DNA of 8,261 bases from an uncultured Propionibacteriaceae bacterium (GTDB lineage: Bacteria; Actinomycetota; Actinomycetes; Propionibacteriales; Propionibacteriaceae). Below are positions 1 to 6,080 of this stretch, piece by piece. The translations under genes were made by a program, and so were the position numbers. The notes beneath the pieces are model-generated. The model was not told where the DNA came from and did no database searches. It saw nothing but the letters and a program-made list of their open reading frames with translations. Where the stretch lies: assembly GCA_936941515.1 (NCBI GenBank), contig CAKZJI010000422.1, positions 1-8,261 on the forward strand, written 5' to 3'. Position 1 is the first letter of the stretch; the number at the start of each line of letters is the position of its first letter.

Positions 1-1
1 C

Positions 2-445
2 GTCTGGTTCCGGGGAACGCAGGGATGGGTCCCCAGCAATGCCATCTCCCGATCCAAGCCCACCAACAAGCACGTGGACTCTCGCTGTCTGAAAGGCGCC
101 AAGGTGGCCTGCGCCAGCAAGGCTGACCGCAAACTGCGTTACATGGAGAACGGCAAGGTCATCGCCGAGTTCGATGCACGCTTCGGTGCTCCTGGCACCC
201 AGACCCGAAATGGCGTCTTCAAGGTGTACATGAAGCACCAGAACCACTACTCGACGATCTACCACGTCACGATGCCGTACGCGATGTTCTTCGACGGTGG
301 TGAGGCCATCCACTACTACGCCGACTTCGCCCGCTACGGCTGGGCCCGCGGCTCGGGTGGCTGCATCAATGTGCGCGACGCCGCCACCATCGATCGGGTC
401 TACGGCGAGGTCCGAGTCGGCGACAAGGTGGTGGTCTACCGGTAG
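2..445 (+). CDS. L,D-transpeptidase (YkuD domain), 5' end outside the window
   Basis: This is the C-terminal part (about 147 residues visible) of an L,D-transpeptidase. The family works outside the membrane and makes 3-3 cross-links in peptidoglycan or attaches proteins to it, through an acyl-enzyme on a cysteine. The reading frame is open to the window edge. The first visible residues (VWFRGTQGWVPSNAI) resemble the end of an SH3b-like repeat, so the GTG at 74 is not the real start. The YkuD signature is clear: a histidine at 311-313 (HYYADF), then a serine/glycine run GSGGCINVR with the catalytic cysteine codon at 362-364 and the conserved arginine three residues later. The stop TAG is at 443-445. 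Signal peptide and N-terminal domains would lie upstream and cannot be judged. It converges with the glycosyltransferase gene that follows and is probably unrelated to the glycan locus. Confidence 0.9.
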   Translation, partial: VWFRGTQGWVPSNAISRSKPTNKHVDSRCLKGAKVACASKADRKLRYMENGKVIAEFDARFGAPGTQTRNGVFKVYMKHQNHYSTIYHVTMPYAMFFDGGEAIHYYADFARYGWARGSGGCINVRDAATIDRVYGEVRVGDKVVVYR

Positions 446-490
446 GGCCTTGCCTGGGGTCTGCCGGGCCGACAGCCTCTTCGTGGATGA

Positions 491-547
491 AGGGACAAGT
501 CCCTCGGGTCGGCGGCGCGATGCGGCAGCTTCGAGGGTGTCACCCTC
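491..547. terminator. Two small hairpins between convergent genes
   Basis: The 174-bp gap between two converging stop codons holds two perfect short inverted repeats. AGGGA-CAAG-TCCCT lies at 491-504, and GAGGGT-GTC-ACCCTC at 533-547. Neither is followed by a run of T on either strand, so a classic intrinsic terminator is not shown. Position and symmetry fit a bidirectional termination role, which is common for U-tract-poor hairpins in actinobacteria. The second element could equally be a dyad binding site. No gene is seen in this gap. Confidence 0.35.
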
Positions 548-619
548 ATCATGCTCTCGTGGGAAATGGCCCGCCGCCTGACCGCTGAGGGCCCTGGGCG
601 CGGCCGTCGGCTCCCCGTC

Positions 620-1678
620 TCAGTCAGATGGCGGCGTCACGCCCAGCCAGGGGGCCAGCCGCTCCGCCGAGACCCGCCCGTCGTGCCAGCGCCGGGCGAA
701 CCCGACCCCGGCTGTGGCGCGTTTCCGCAGCTCGTCGCGACGGTCGCGGACGGAGGCGATCACCTCGTACAGCGACTCCGGATCCGCCTCCAGCAGGTCC
801 GGCGACTCCGGCATGCGATCCCGGACTGCGTTGATCATCCGGCCCACCGTTACGCGACCCGCCGCCATCGCCTCGACGGCGGCCACCCCATACGACCCGA
901 ACAGCAGCTGATCCACCAGCACATCGCATCCCCGGACAAGCTCCCGCAGCTGCGCGTGGGGCATTCCCGACGGGGCGATGTACTCGATGGCGCCCTCGTC
1001 GTGGAGGCGGCGTAGAACTGGGTCAATGAGCTGCGTGCCCTTGATGGGGGGATTTCGCTGCGACGGGACATGCACCACGAGAGGCCGTTCCCGCTCCAGC
1101 AGCGGCGCATCTGATGCCCACGCATCGACGTCCACCACCACGGGAAGCCAGGTTCCGGATGGCAGATCGAAGCCCAGATCGGGTGTGGAGTAGAACACAG
1201 GCCATCCGGACTCCTCGGCGAAGTGGCGGTTTGCCGCCGTCTCGCGGGTCAGCCGTGCCCGCCAGTCGTCGTCGCCGACCATGAAATACGACCATCGGTC
1301 GCGCTCCAGGTGCGCTGCCGGGTCGCGGACATCTGAGCCGTGCGCAATCAGACCCATCGCGTATCCCATCCCGGCCAGGCGGCGGGCATCGCCGGGGAAG
1401 GCCGAGATCCGATCCCACCTGGCGAAGGTCTTGAAACCGTCAAGTGCGATGTGCGTCACCCCGTCGAACAGCCGCCGGGACCGCAGCCCCCAGGCGAGGG
1501 GAAGCCGGAACCCGATCCGCCCGAACAGCCGATCCACCTCGAAGTGGAAGCCGCCTCCCCGCAGCGGCACCCCCGAGAACGACCAGGCGTCCACGGGCAG
1601 ATGGGCGGTGGCGGCGCGCGCCCAGGCGGTGGCCTGCCCCGCGTAGTTGGAGGGCCCGATGGCCAGGACAGCGCTCAT
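620..1678 (-). CDS. GT4-like glycosyltransferase
   Basis: A 352-residue protein with a GT-B/GT4-like pattern, predicted to move a sugar from a nucleotide donor to a growing surface glycan on the cytoplasmic side. The N-terminus has a short Rossmann-like start (AVLAIGPSNYAGQATAWARA) and a mid-protein IAHGSDVRDP. The C-terminal half carries VVHVPS...IKGT (about 201-215), a segment typical of GT4 donor domains, and then GSYGVAAVEAMAAG (about 261-274) with the conserved glutamate of the nucleotide-sugar site. I chose the ATG at 1678-1676. The frame stays open to 1945, but the upstream part overlaps the dehydrogenase gene in antisense and reads like noise (S/T/P-rich). No Shine-Dalgarno site is visible, but a promoter close to the ATG is (see 1686-1714). 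It diverges from the dehydrogenase operon and probably belongs to the same glycan pathway. Donor and acceptor are unknown. Confidence 0.82.
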   Translation of the reverse strand: MSAVLAIGPSNYAGQATAWARAATAHLPVDAWSFSGVPLRGGGFHFEVDRLFGRIGFRLPLAWGLRSRRLFDGVTHIALDGFKTFARWDRISAFPGDARRLAGMGYAMGLIAHGSDVRDPAAHLERDRWSYFMVGDDDWRARLTRETAANRHFAEESGWPVFYSTPDLGFDLPSGTWLPVVVDVDAWASDAPLLERERPLVVHVPSQRNPPIKGTQLIDPVLRRLHDEGAIEYIAPSGMPHAQLRELVRGCDVLVDQLLFGSYGVAAVEAMAAGRVTVGRMINAVRDRMPESPDLLEADPESLYEVIASVRDRRDELRKRATAGVGFARRWHDGRVSAERLAPWLGVTPPSD

Positions 1679-1685
1679 GCGGCAG

Positions 1686-1714
1686 AGGGTATCGGGTGGG
1701 TAGACTCTGGCCAA
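1686..1714 (-). promoter_or_regulatory. Candidate promoter of the minus-strand glycosyltransferase
   Basis: Read on the minus strand, TTGGCC (1714-1709) and TACCCT (1691-1686) are separated by 17 bases. Transcription would start about one base before the ATG at 1678, giving an almost leaderless message. That agrees with the lack of a visible ribosome binding site. The hexamers match the consensus only in part, so this is inference from spacing and position. Confidence 0.35.
1701..1706 (+). promoter_or_regulatory. Candidate -10 box of the glycan operon
   Basis: TAGACT fits the actinobacterial -10 pattern TANNNT and would give a transcript start near 1713, about 27 bases before the GTG at 1740. 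No good -35 hexamer is seen 16-18 bases upstream, where the region runs into the start codon of the divergent gene. The same hexamer serves as the likely -10 box before the ATPase gene at 6081. It overlaps the spacer of the minus-strand promoter, so the two promoters may compete. Confidence 0.4.
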
Positions 1715-1724
1715 GCAACACTGT

Positions 1725-1732
1725 GGAAGGGA
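1725..1732 (+). promoter_or_regulatory. Ribosome binding site that supports the GTG start at 1740
   Basis: GGAAGGGA ends seven bases before the GTG at 1740-1742. Together with the well-formed nucleotide-binding loop that begins immediately after the start (MKIAVIAMGKIG), it fixes the start of the dehydrogenase on a GTG codon. Confidence 0.6.
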
Positions 1733-1739
1733 ATCATTC

Positions 1740-3038
1740 GTGAAGATCGCCGTGATCGCGATGGGCAAGATCGGCCTGCCGCTTGCCGTCCAGTTCGCCG
1801 ACATGGGCCACGACGTGATCGGCGTCGACGTGCAGCAGGCCGTGGTGGACAAGGTGAATGCCGGCATCGAGCCGTTCCCCGGCGAGGCCCACCTGCAGGA
1901 GAAGCTCTCCGAGCTGGTTCCCGCGGGCAGGCTGCGCGCCACCACCGACTACTCCGAGGCCATTCCCGGCGCTGACGCCATCGTCATCGTCGTCCCGCTG
2001 TTCGTCAATGACGAGACGTGGCAGCCGGACTTCGGCTGGATGGAGGCCGCCACCCGCTCCTTCGCCGAGCATCTGACCCCCGGAACCCTCGTCAGCTACG
2101 AGACGACGCTGCCGGTCGGCACCACCCGCAACCGCTGGAAGCCGATGATTGAGGAGATCTCCGGGTTGATCGAGGGCAAGGACTTCCACCTGGTGTTCTC
2201 CCCGGAGCGTGTGCTCACCGGCCGTGTCTTCGAGGATCTGCGCAAATATCCGAAGCTGGTGGGCGGCCTCAACCCGGCAGGCACCGCGAAGGGCGTCGAG
2301 TTCTATCAGCAGGTTCTGACCTTCGATGAGCGACCCGATCTGCCGCAGGGCAACGGGGTGTGGGACATGGGCTCCGCCGAGGCCGCCGAGATGGCGAAGC
2401 TGGCGGAGACCACCTACCGTGACGTCAACATTGGGCTGGCGAATCAGTTCGGCAAGTTCGCGGCCGCCAACGGCATCGACGTCCACAAGGTCATCGACGC
2501 CTCCAACTCGCAGCCCTACAGCCACATCCACCGCCCCGGCATTGCTGTCGGCGGGCACTGCATCCCCGTCTACCCCAGGCTCTACCTCTACACGGACCCG
2601 GACGCCAGCATCGTGCGAACCGCCCGCGAGGCCAACATGACGATGCCGGAGTACGCGATCGCCCTCGCCGAGGGTGCCCTGGGCGACCTGAGGGGACGTC
2701 GCGTCGTGGTGCTGGGCGCCTCCTACCGGGGCCGGGTGAAGGAGACCGCGTTCTCCGGGGTCTTCCCCACCGTCGAGGGCCTGGGGGCACGAGGCGCGGA
2801 GGTCCTAGTCCACGACCCGATGTTCTCTGATGAGGAGCTCACGGGCTACGGATTCACGCCCTACCATCCGGGCGATCCCGTGGATGTCGCCATCCTGCAG
2901 GCAGACCATCCCGAATACCTGGAGCTCACCCCCGAGAGCCTGCCTGGCGTGCAGGTCATGATTGATGGCCGCGGCGTGCTGGACCCGGCGCAGTGGAAGG
3001 GCGTCGCCTACCGCTCGATCGGAGACGGCAGCAACTGA
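1740..3038 (+). CDS. Nucleotide-sugar dehydrogenase (UDP-Glc/UDP-ManNAc dehydrogenase family)
   Basis: A 432-residue cytoplasmic enzyme of normal family length. The family oxidises C6 of a UDP-sugar in two NAD-dependent steps to give a UDP-uronic acid. The N-terminal dinucleotide fold shows MGKIGLPLA (8-16, a variant of the GxGxxG loop) and an acidic D30 after the second strand. The PER motif is FSPERVLTGR (153-162). The central helix carries the conserved lysine K220 in MAKLAETTYRDVNI, and the catalytic cysteine is C274 in GGHCIPVYP. The sequence around K220 is closest to the UDP-N-acetylmannosamine dehydrogenase (WecC-like) branch, so the product may be an amino-sugar uronate. The substrate cannot be settled by eye. 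Two usual active-site neighbours differ: the Asn four residues after the lysine is Thr224, and the Asp of GGHCIPVDP is Tyr278. It is the first gene of the operon, and its TGA overlaps the next ATG by one base. Confidence 0.93.
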   Translation: MKIAVIAMGKIGLPLAVQFADMGHDVIGVDVQQAVVDKVNAGIEPFPGEAHLQEKLSELVPAGRLRATTDYSEAIPGADAIVIVVPLFVNDETWQPDFGWMEAATRSFAEHLTPGTLVSYETTLPVGTTRNRWKPMIEEISGLIEGKDFHLVFSPERVLTGRVFEDLRKYPKLVGGLNPAGTAKGVEFYQQVLTFDERPDLPQGNGVWDMGSAEAAEMAKLAETTYRDVNIGLANQFGKFAAANGIDVHKVIDASNSQPYSHIHRPGIAVGGHCIPVYPRLYLYTDPDASIVRTAREANMTMPEYAIALAEGALGDLRGRRVVVLGASYRGRVKETAFSGVFPTVEGLGARGAEVLVHDPMFSDEELTGYGFTPYHPGDPVDVAILQADHPEYLELTPESLPGVQVMIDGRGVLDPAQWKGVAYRSIGDGSN

Positions 3039-4141
3039 TGGCCGCCCCGCGTTCCCGGGTGCGTCACCTCACCAGCGTCCACGACATCGGCGACACCCGG
3101 GTCTCGCACAAGGAATGCCGCTCCCTCCATGAGGCCGGCTACGACGTGGCGCTGATCGCCTGCCATGACGGGGACGCCACAGTCGCGGGAGTTCCGGTCA
3201 TTGGTGTTGGCGCTTCCAGAGGGCGCATCCACCGCATGTTCGTCAAGACCTGGGTGGTGTTTGCCCGGGCGCTGAGGGAGCGGGCGGACGTCTACCACTT
3301 CCACGATCCGGAGCTGATGCCCGTTGGGTTGGCGCTCCGGCTACTCGGAAAGAAGGTGGTCTATGACGTCCATGAGGATGTGCCGCTACAGATCATGAAC
3401 AAGACCTGGATTCCGGGTCTGCTGAAGTGGCCGCTGTCGGCGATCACCCGCGCCCTGGAGGCGTTGGCGGGCCGGGCGCTGAGCGGTGTCGTCGCAGCCA
3501 CGCCGTCGATTGCGGAGAAGTTTCCGCAGGCCAAGACGGTGGTGGTGCAGAACTTCCCGGAGAAGGGCTTGGCGACGATCCGCAACGATAAGCCGTTCGA
3601 CCAGCGCAGTCACGCCTTCATTTACGTCGGCGGCCTGTCCGAGCAGCAGGGTCTGTTTGAGATGCTGCGGGCCTTCGAGGGGCTGCCTGACGGTGTGACG
3701 GGGTTGCTGGCAGGCAAGTTCAAGCATCGTCGGGAGGAGGCTGAGGCCGCCCCCGGCTGGGCGCATGTGACCTATCCGGGGCTGCTGCCGCGCGACGCCA
3801 TCGTCGCAGCGTTGCGTGATGCGCAGGTGGGGCTGGTGCTCGACCACCCCATCAGCAACTATGTTGAGGGCTACTCCACGAAGATGTTCGAGTACATGGC
3901 GTGCGGGCTGCCGTTCGTGGCCTCCAACTTTGATCTGTGGCAGCGGATCGTTGCCGATGACGACTGCGGTATCACCGTTGACCCGTTCGATGATGCGGCT
4001 GTCGCGACGGCCCTGCGGCGGCTGCTGGACGATCCGCAGGAGGCGGCGCGCATCGGCGAGAACGGCCGCCAGGCGATTCTGCGCCGCTACAACTGGGATG
4101 TCGAGTTCGCCAAACTGCTCGCCTGCTACGAGAGGCTCTAA
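3038..4141 (+). CDS. GT4-like glycosyltransferase
   Basis: A 367-residue GT-B glycosyltransferase of the GT4 type, expected to add a sugar to a lipid-linked glycan at the inner face of the membrane. The N-terminal half shows the start HLTSVHDIGDTRV (10-22) and the segment YHFHDPELMPVGLALRLLGK (86-105) followed by VVYDVHED, a combination I recognise from exopolysaccharide and O-antigen transferases. In the C-terminal domain FIYVGGLSEQQG (194-205) starts the donor fold, and EGYSTKMFE (277-285) is the E-x7-E motif that holds the nucleotide sugar, followed by YMACGLPFVAS. I chose the ATG at 3038 (TGATG overlap with the dehydrogenase stop) rather than an in-frame start at 2993, because family similarity begins there and the overlap implies translational coupling. 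Donor and acceptor are unknown; the dehydrogenase product is an obvious candidate donor. Confidence 0.9.
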   Translation: MAAPRSRVRHLTSVHDIGDTRVSHKECRSLHEAGYDVALIACHDGDATVAGVPVIGVGASRGRIHRMFVKTWVVFARALRERADVYHFHDPELMPVGLALRLLGKKVVYDVHEDVPLQIMNKTWIPGLLKWPLSAITRALEALAGRALSGVVAATPSIAEKFPQAKTVVVQNFPEKGLATIRNDKPFDQRSHAFIYVGGLSEQQGLFEMLRAFEGLPDGVTGLLAGKFKHRREEAEAAPGWAHVTYPGLLPRDAIVAALRDAQVGLVLDHPISNYVEGYSTKMFEYMACGLPFVASNFDLWQRIVADDDCGITVDPFDDAAVATALRRLLDDPQEAARIGENGRQAILRRYNWDVEFAKLLACYERL

Positions 4142-4780
4142 ATGTTGCTACCTCGGAGGGTCCTGATCCTGGCCCCGCACACCGATGATGCCGAGCTGGG
4201 GGCGGGTGGCTCCATCGCGAAGTGGGTTGAGGCTGGGGTCGACGTGCACGTGGCGGTGTTCTCCACGGCGGAGGAGTCGCTGCCCAGCGGATCAGCGCCG
4301 ACACGCCTGGCCGACGAGTGCCACGAGTCCCTTGATGTGCTGGGGGTGCCGCGCGAGAACCGCACCATCCTCAGCTATCCGGTGCGCAAGCTCGGGTATC
4401 ACCGGCAGGAGGTGTTGGAGAACATCGTCGCGTTGGGCCGTGAGCTCGACCCGGACTGGGTGCTGGTGCCTTCGGGAGCGGATCTGCACCAGGACCATCA
4501 GACCGTCCACGACGAGGCGTTGCGCGCATTCAAACACAAGACGATGCTGGGCTATGAGCTGCCCTGGAATCACATCACATTCTCTGCGTCGGCTTTTGTG
4601 ACGTTGGAACGCCGTCACTTGGAGATCAAGTGGGCGGCGCTGACGAAGTACGAGTCGCAGCTGGAGATGGGCCGTCCCTATTTCACCCCTGAATTCCACG
4701 ATTCCCTGGCCCGGGTTCGTGGGCTGCAGGTCAAAGACGAGTGGGCCGAGGCATTCGAGCTGATCCGGATTGTGCTGTGA
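4142..4780 (+). CDS. PIG-L/LmbE-family N-deacetylase
   Basis: A 212-residue protein of the PIG-L family, zinc enzymes that remove an N-acyl group (usually acetyl) from an amino sugar. The metal site is clear: APHTDDAELGAGGSI (11-25) supplies H13, D15 and D16, the same order as in the AHPDD motif of MshB and LmbE, with Thr in place of Pro. The second part is DLHQDHQTVH (114-123), with H119 the likely third ligand and H116 a likely catalytic histidine. There is no signal peptide or membrane helix, so the enzyme is cytoplasmic and probably acts on a nucleotide-linked or lipid-linked precursor. The ATG follows the previous TAA directly, and the gene ends inside the start of the next one. Setting in a glycan operon argues against mycothiol synthesis (MshB, which is longer) as its main job. 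The exact substrate is unknown. Confidence 0.9.
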   Translation: MLLPRRVLILAPHTDDAELGAGGSIAKWVEAGVDVHVAVFSTAEESLPSGSAPTRLADECHESLDVLGVPRENRTILSYPVRKLGYHRQEVLENIVALGRELDPDWVLVPSGADLHQDHQTVHDEALRAFKHKTMLGYELPWNHITFSASAFVTLERRHLEIKWAALTKYESQLEMGRPYFTPEFHDSLARVRGLQVKDEWAEAFELIRIVL

Positions 4781-5442
4781 TCGTCACCATTCACCAGCCG
4801 AATTTCGCGCCGTGGACGGGTTATTTCGACAAGATGGTGCGCGCTGATGTCTTTGTGCTGCTGGATACGGTGCCGTTTACGAAGGGGGGGCTGCAGAATC
4901 GGGTGAGAGTGCTGGGTGCGGACGGTCCGCAGTGGTTGACGGTCCCGGTGATCACCAAGGGAAGACTGGGTCAGGCGACGAATGTCGTCGAGACGAACGA
5001 GGCGCGTCCATGGCGCGCGGATCACATCAAGACGCTGCGAACGCTGTATGCGAAGGCTCCGAGGGTGGATGTGGTTGAGGAGCTGCTGGCAGCGGCGTAT
5101 GCGACGTCGTCGACGCGGCTGGTCGATATCTGCGTGGACATCATCGGTCGGCTGCGGGAGCACTATGGCATCAAGACGCGGCTGGTCAGGGCATCGGAGC
5201 TGGCGGCTACCGGGTCGTCTTCTGAGCTGTTGGCGGAGATTGTTGCGGAACTGGGAGGGTCGGTGTACCTGTCAGGCCCCTCGGGACGCAGGTATCTGGA
5301 TGAGGAGGAGTTCTTAACTCGCGGCGTCAGCGTGGAGTACCACTCATTCACGCCGACGCCCTATCCGCAGGTGCGCCCGGGCTTCACAGGGGCCCTCAGC
5401 ATGCTGGACCACCTGGCCCACGGCGCTGGCCCCTGGTGGTGA
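4777..5442 (+). CDS. WbqC-family protein
   Basis: A 221-residue member of the WbqC-like family, found in O-antigen and other surface-glycan loci and of uncertain biochemistry. The start VTIHQPNFAPWTGYFDKM (3-20), followed by DVFVLLDTVPFTKGGLQNR (24-42), matches the family opening (HQPNYLPWLGYF..K...D.fv.lD.v.f....NR). Near the end FTPTPYPQ (191-198) and ALSMLDHL (206-213) match the conserved Y-Q and LSxLDxL motifs. I chose the GTG at 4777, which forms a GTGA overlap of four bases with the deacetylase stop. The in-frame start at 4741 would overlap by 40 bases and adds no family sequence. Such overlap suggests coupled synthesis and a shared task. One idea is that this protein re-acylates the amine freed by the deacetylase; this is inference. 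It is the last gene of the operon. Confidence 0.88.
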   Translation: MIVTIHQPNFAPWTGYFDKMVRADVFVLLDTVPFTKGGLQNRVRVLGADGPQWLTVPVITKGRLGQATNVVETNEARPWRADHIKTLRTLYAKAPRVDVVEELLAAAYATSSTRLVDICVDIIGRLREHYGIKTRLVRASELAATGSSSELLAEIVAELGGSVYLSGPSGRRYLDEEEFLTRGVSVEYHSFTPTPYPQVRPGFTGALSMLDHLAHGAGPWW

Positions 5443-5453
5443 CGGCGCCTGGA

Positions 5454-5474
5454 GGGGTGTTCGGTGGTCACCCC
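5454..5474 (+). terminator. Possible operon-end hairpin
   Basis: GGGGTG (5454-5459) and CACCCC (5469-5474) can pair over a nine-base loop, eleven bases after the TGA of the WbqC-family gene. No T-run follows, so this is a weak candidate based on position and the six-base stem. Confidence 0.35.
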
Positions 5475-5926
5475 CGCCGCATCTTCTCTGGCCAATCGCA
5501 GATTGACGGAGATGCGGCAGCACTGAGATAAGCCTTCCAGGGAGACGGGTAGCCGGGCACTCTTGGTCTCCTCGTCTGAGAGTTGGTCTCATGAGGGTTA
5601 TTCATGGGGGTATCAGAAACAGCGAAATCCCTTGTCGGAGTCCGGTTGCTATAGCTCGTATTTAACAAAATCTAAATGTTTCCCTGATTTCCAGGACCAT
5701 GCGGTGGGGGTTTGCTGTATTCAAGACGGCAGGTTTTGTTTTAAGAGGGCTATAGTAGCTATGAATAAGCCTCAGAGATGTCAAGTCAGAAAAGGCCCTG
5801 CTCGGAGCGCCCGGTGTCTCGGGGTTGTGGGTGTCGGTGGCGGAAGCCGTCTGCGGCTGGGAGGCTTGCGGGAACCGGTCCGGCAACTGGGGTCGTGCTC
5901 GGGTTGAGGCAGCGTCAAGGCTGAGA
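5475..5926. other. Gene-poor stretch after the glycan operon
   Basis: About 450 bases without a gene I can support. The middle part (roughly 5600-5790) is visibly richer in A and T than the operon, and the last part returns to G/C-rich sequence. Open frames on both strands lack a ribosome binding site and family features. CTATAG occurs at 5649-5654 and again at 5750-5755, and AGCCG-TCTG-CGGCT at 5844-5857 is a small hairpin. TATAGT at 5751-5756 resembles a -10 box but has no -35 partner. The stretch may be the scar of an insertion at the end of the operon. Confidence 0.5.
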
Positions 5927-5967
5927 TGTGCGATTTGGGTATTGAGGAGTGTGCGATTCAGGTAGTC
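5927..5967 (+). repeat. Upstream copy of a 41-bp repeat block (two 15-nt motifs, 23-nt period)
   Basis: The motif TGTGCGATTTGGGTA is at 5927-5941, and a degenerate copy with CA in place of TG (TGTGCGATTCAGGTA) is at 5950-5964, exactly 23 bases later. The 41-base block differs from the one at 6025-6065 in four positions and starts 98 bases before it. A TATAAG box at 5974-5979 and an ATG at 5987 follow, in an order like that of the downstream block. This may therefore be a decayed duplicate promoter whose gene is lost. Confidence 0.85.
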
Positions 5968-6024
5968 ATGATCTATAAGACCCGCGATGCTGGCTGCTAA
6001 GGGCTTGTTGCACAGGTTTTTCTG

Positions 6025-6065
6025 TGTGCGATTTGGGTATTGGGGAGTGTGCGATTTGGGTACTC
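6025..6065 (+). repeat. Downstream copy of the 41-bp repeat block at the ATPase promoter
   Basis: Two perfect copies of TGTGCGATTTGGGTA lie at 6025-6039 and 6048-6062, again 23 bases apart, about two helical turns. Two regulator molecules could therefore bind the same face of the DNA. The second copy covers the place where a -35 box would be and ends six bases before the -10 box at 6069. This looks like an activator or operator array for the gene at 6081. A short hairpin (CACAG at 6011-6015 with CTGTG at 6022-6026) touches the left edge. Confidence 0.9.
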
Positions 6066-6068
6066 GAC

Positions 6069-6074
6069 TAGACT
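6069..6074 (+). promoter_or_regulatory. -10 box placed for a leaderless transcript
   Basis: TAGACT ends seven bases before the A of the ATG at 6081, so transcription would begin at or next to the start codon. No Shine-Dalgarno sequence precedes the ATG, and no recognisable -35 hexamer exists, its place being taken by the repeat at 6048-6062. Leaderless genes are common in actinobacteria; the start site itself is inferred. Confidence 0.55.
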
Positions 6075-6080
6075 GGTGCC

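Noticed and set aside
1679..1945. Longer version of the minus-strand glycosyltransferase starting at 1945
   Set aside because: The extra 89 residues are antisense to the dehydrogenase gene and S/T/P-rich. Glycosyltransferase-like sequence begins at the ATG at 1678.
1734..2558. Long minus-strand frame opposite the dehydrogenase
   Set aside because: Its D/G/L/V-rich product is the typical antisense shadow of a high-GC gene; the plus strand encodes a complete recognised enzyme.
5503..5532. TTGACG with AGATAA/GATAAG as a promoter
   Set aside because: Spacing is acceptable, but the -10 match is poor and no gene follows.
5563..5907. Plus-strand open frame of 114 codons in the spacer after the operon
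   Set aside because: No ribosome binding site, many cysteines, and no recognisable motif; composition fits a chance frame.
5927..6062. CRISPR-like array
   Set aside because: Only two repeats per block, spacers of eight bases that are nearly the same in both blocks, and no cas genes; a promoter repeat explains it better.
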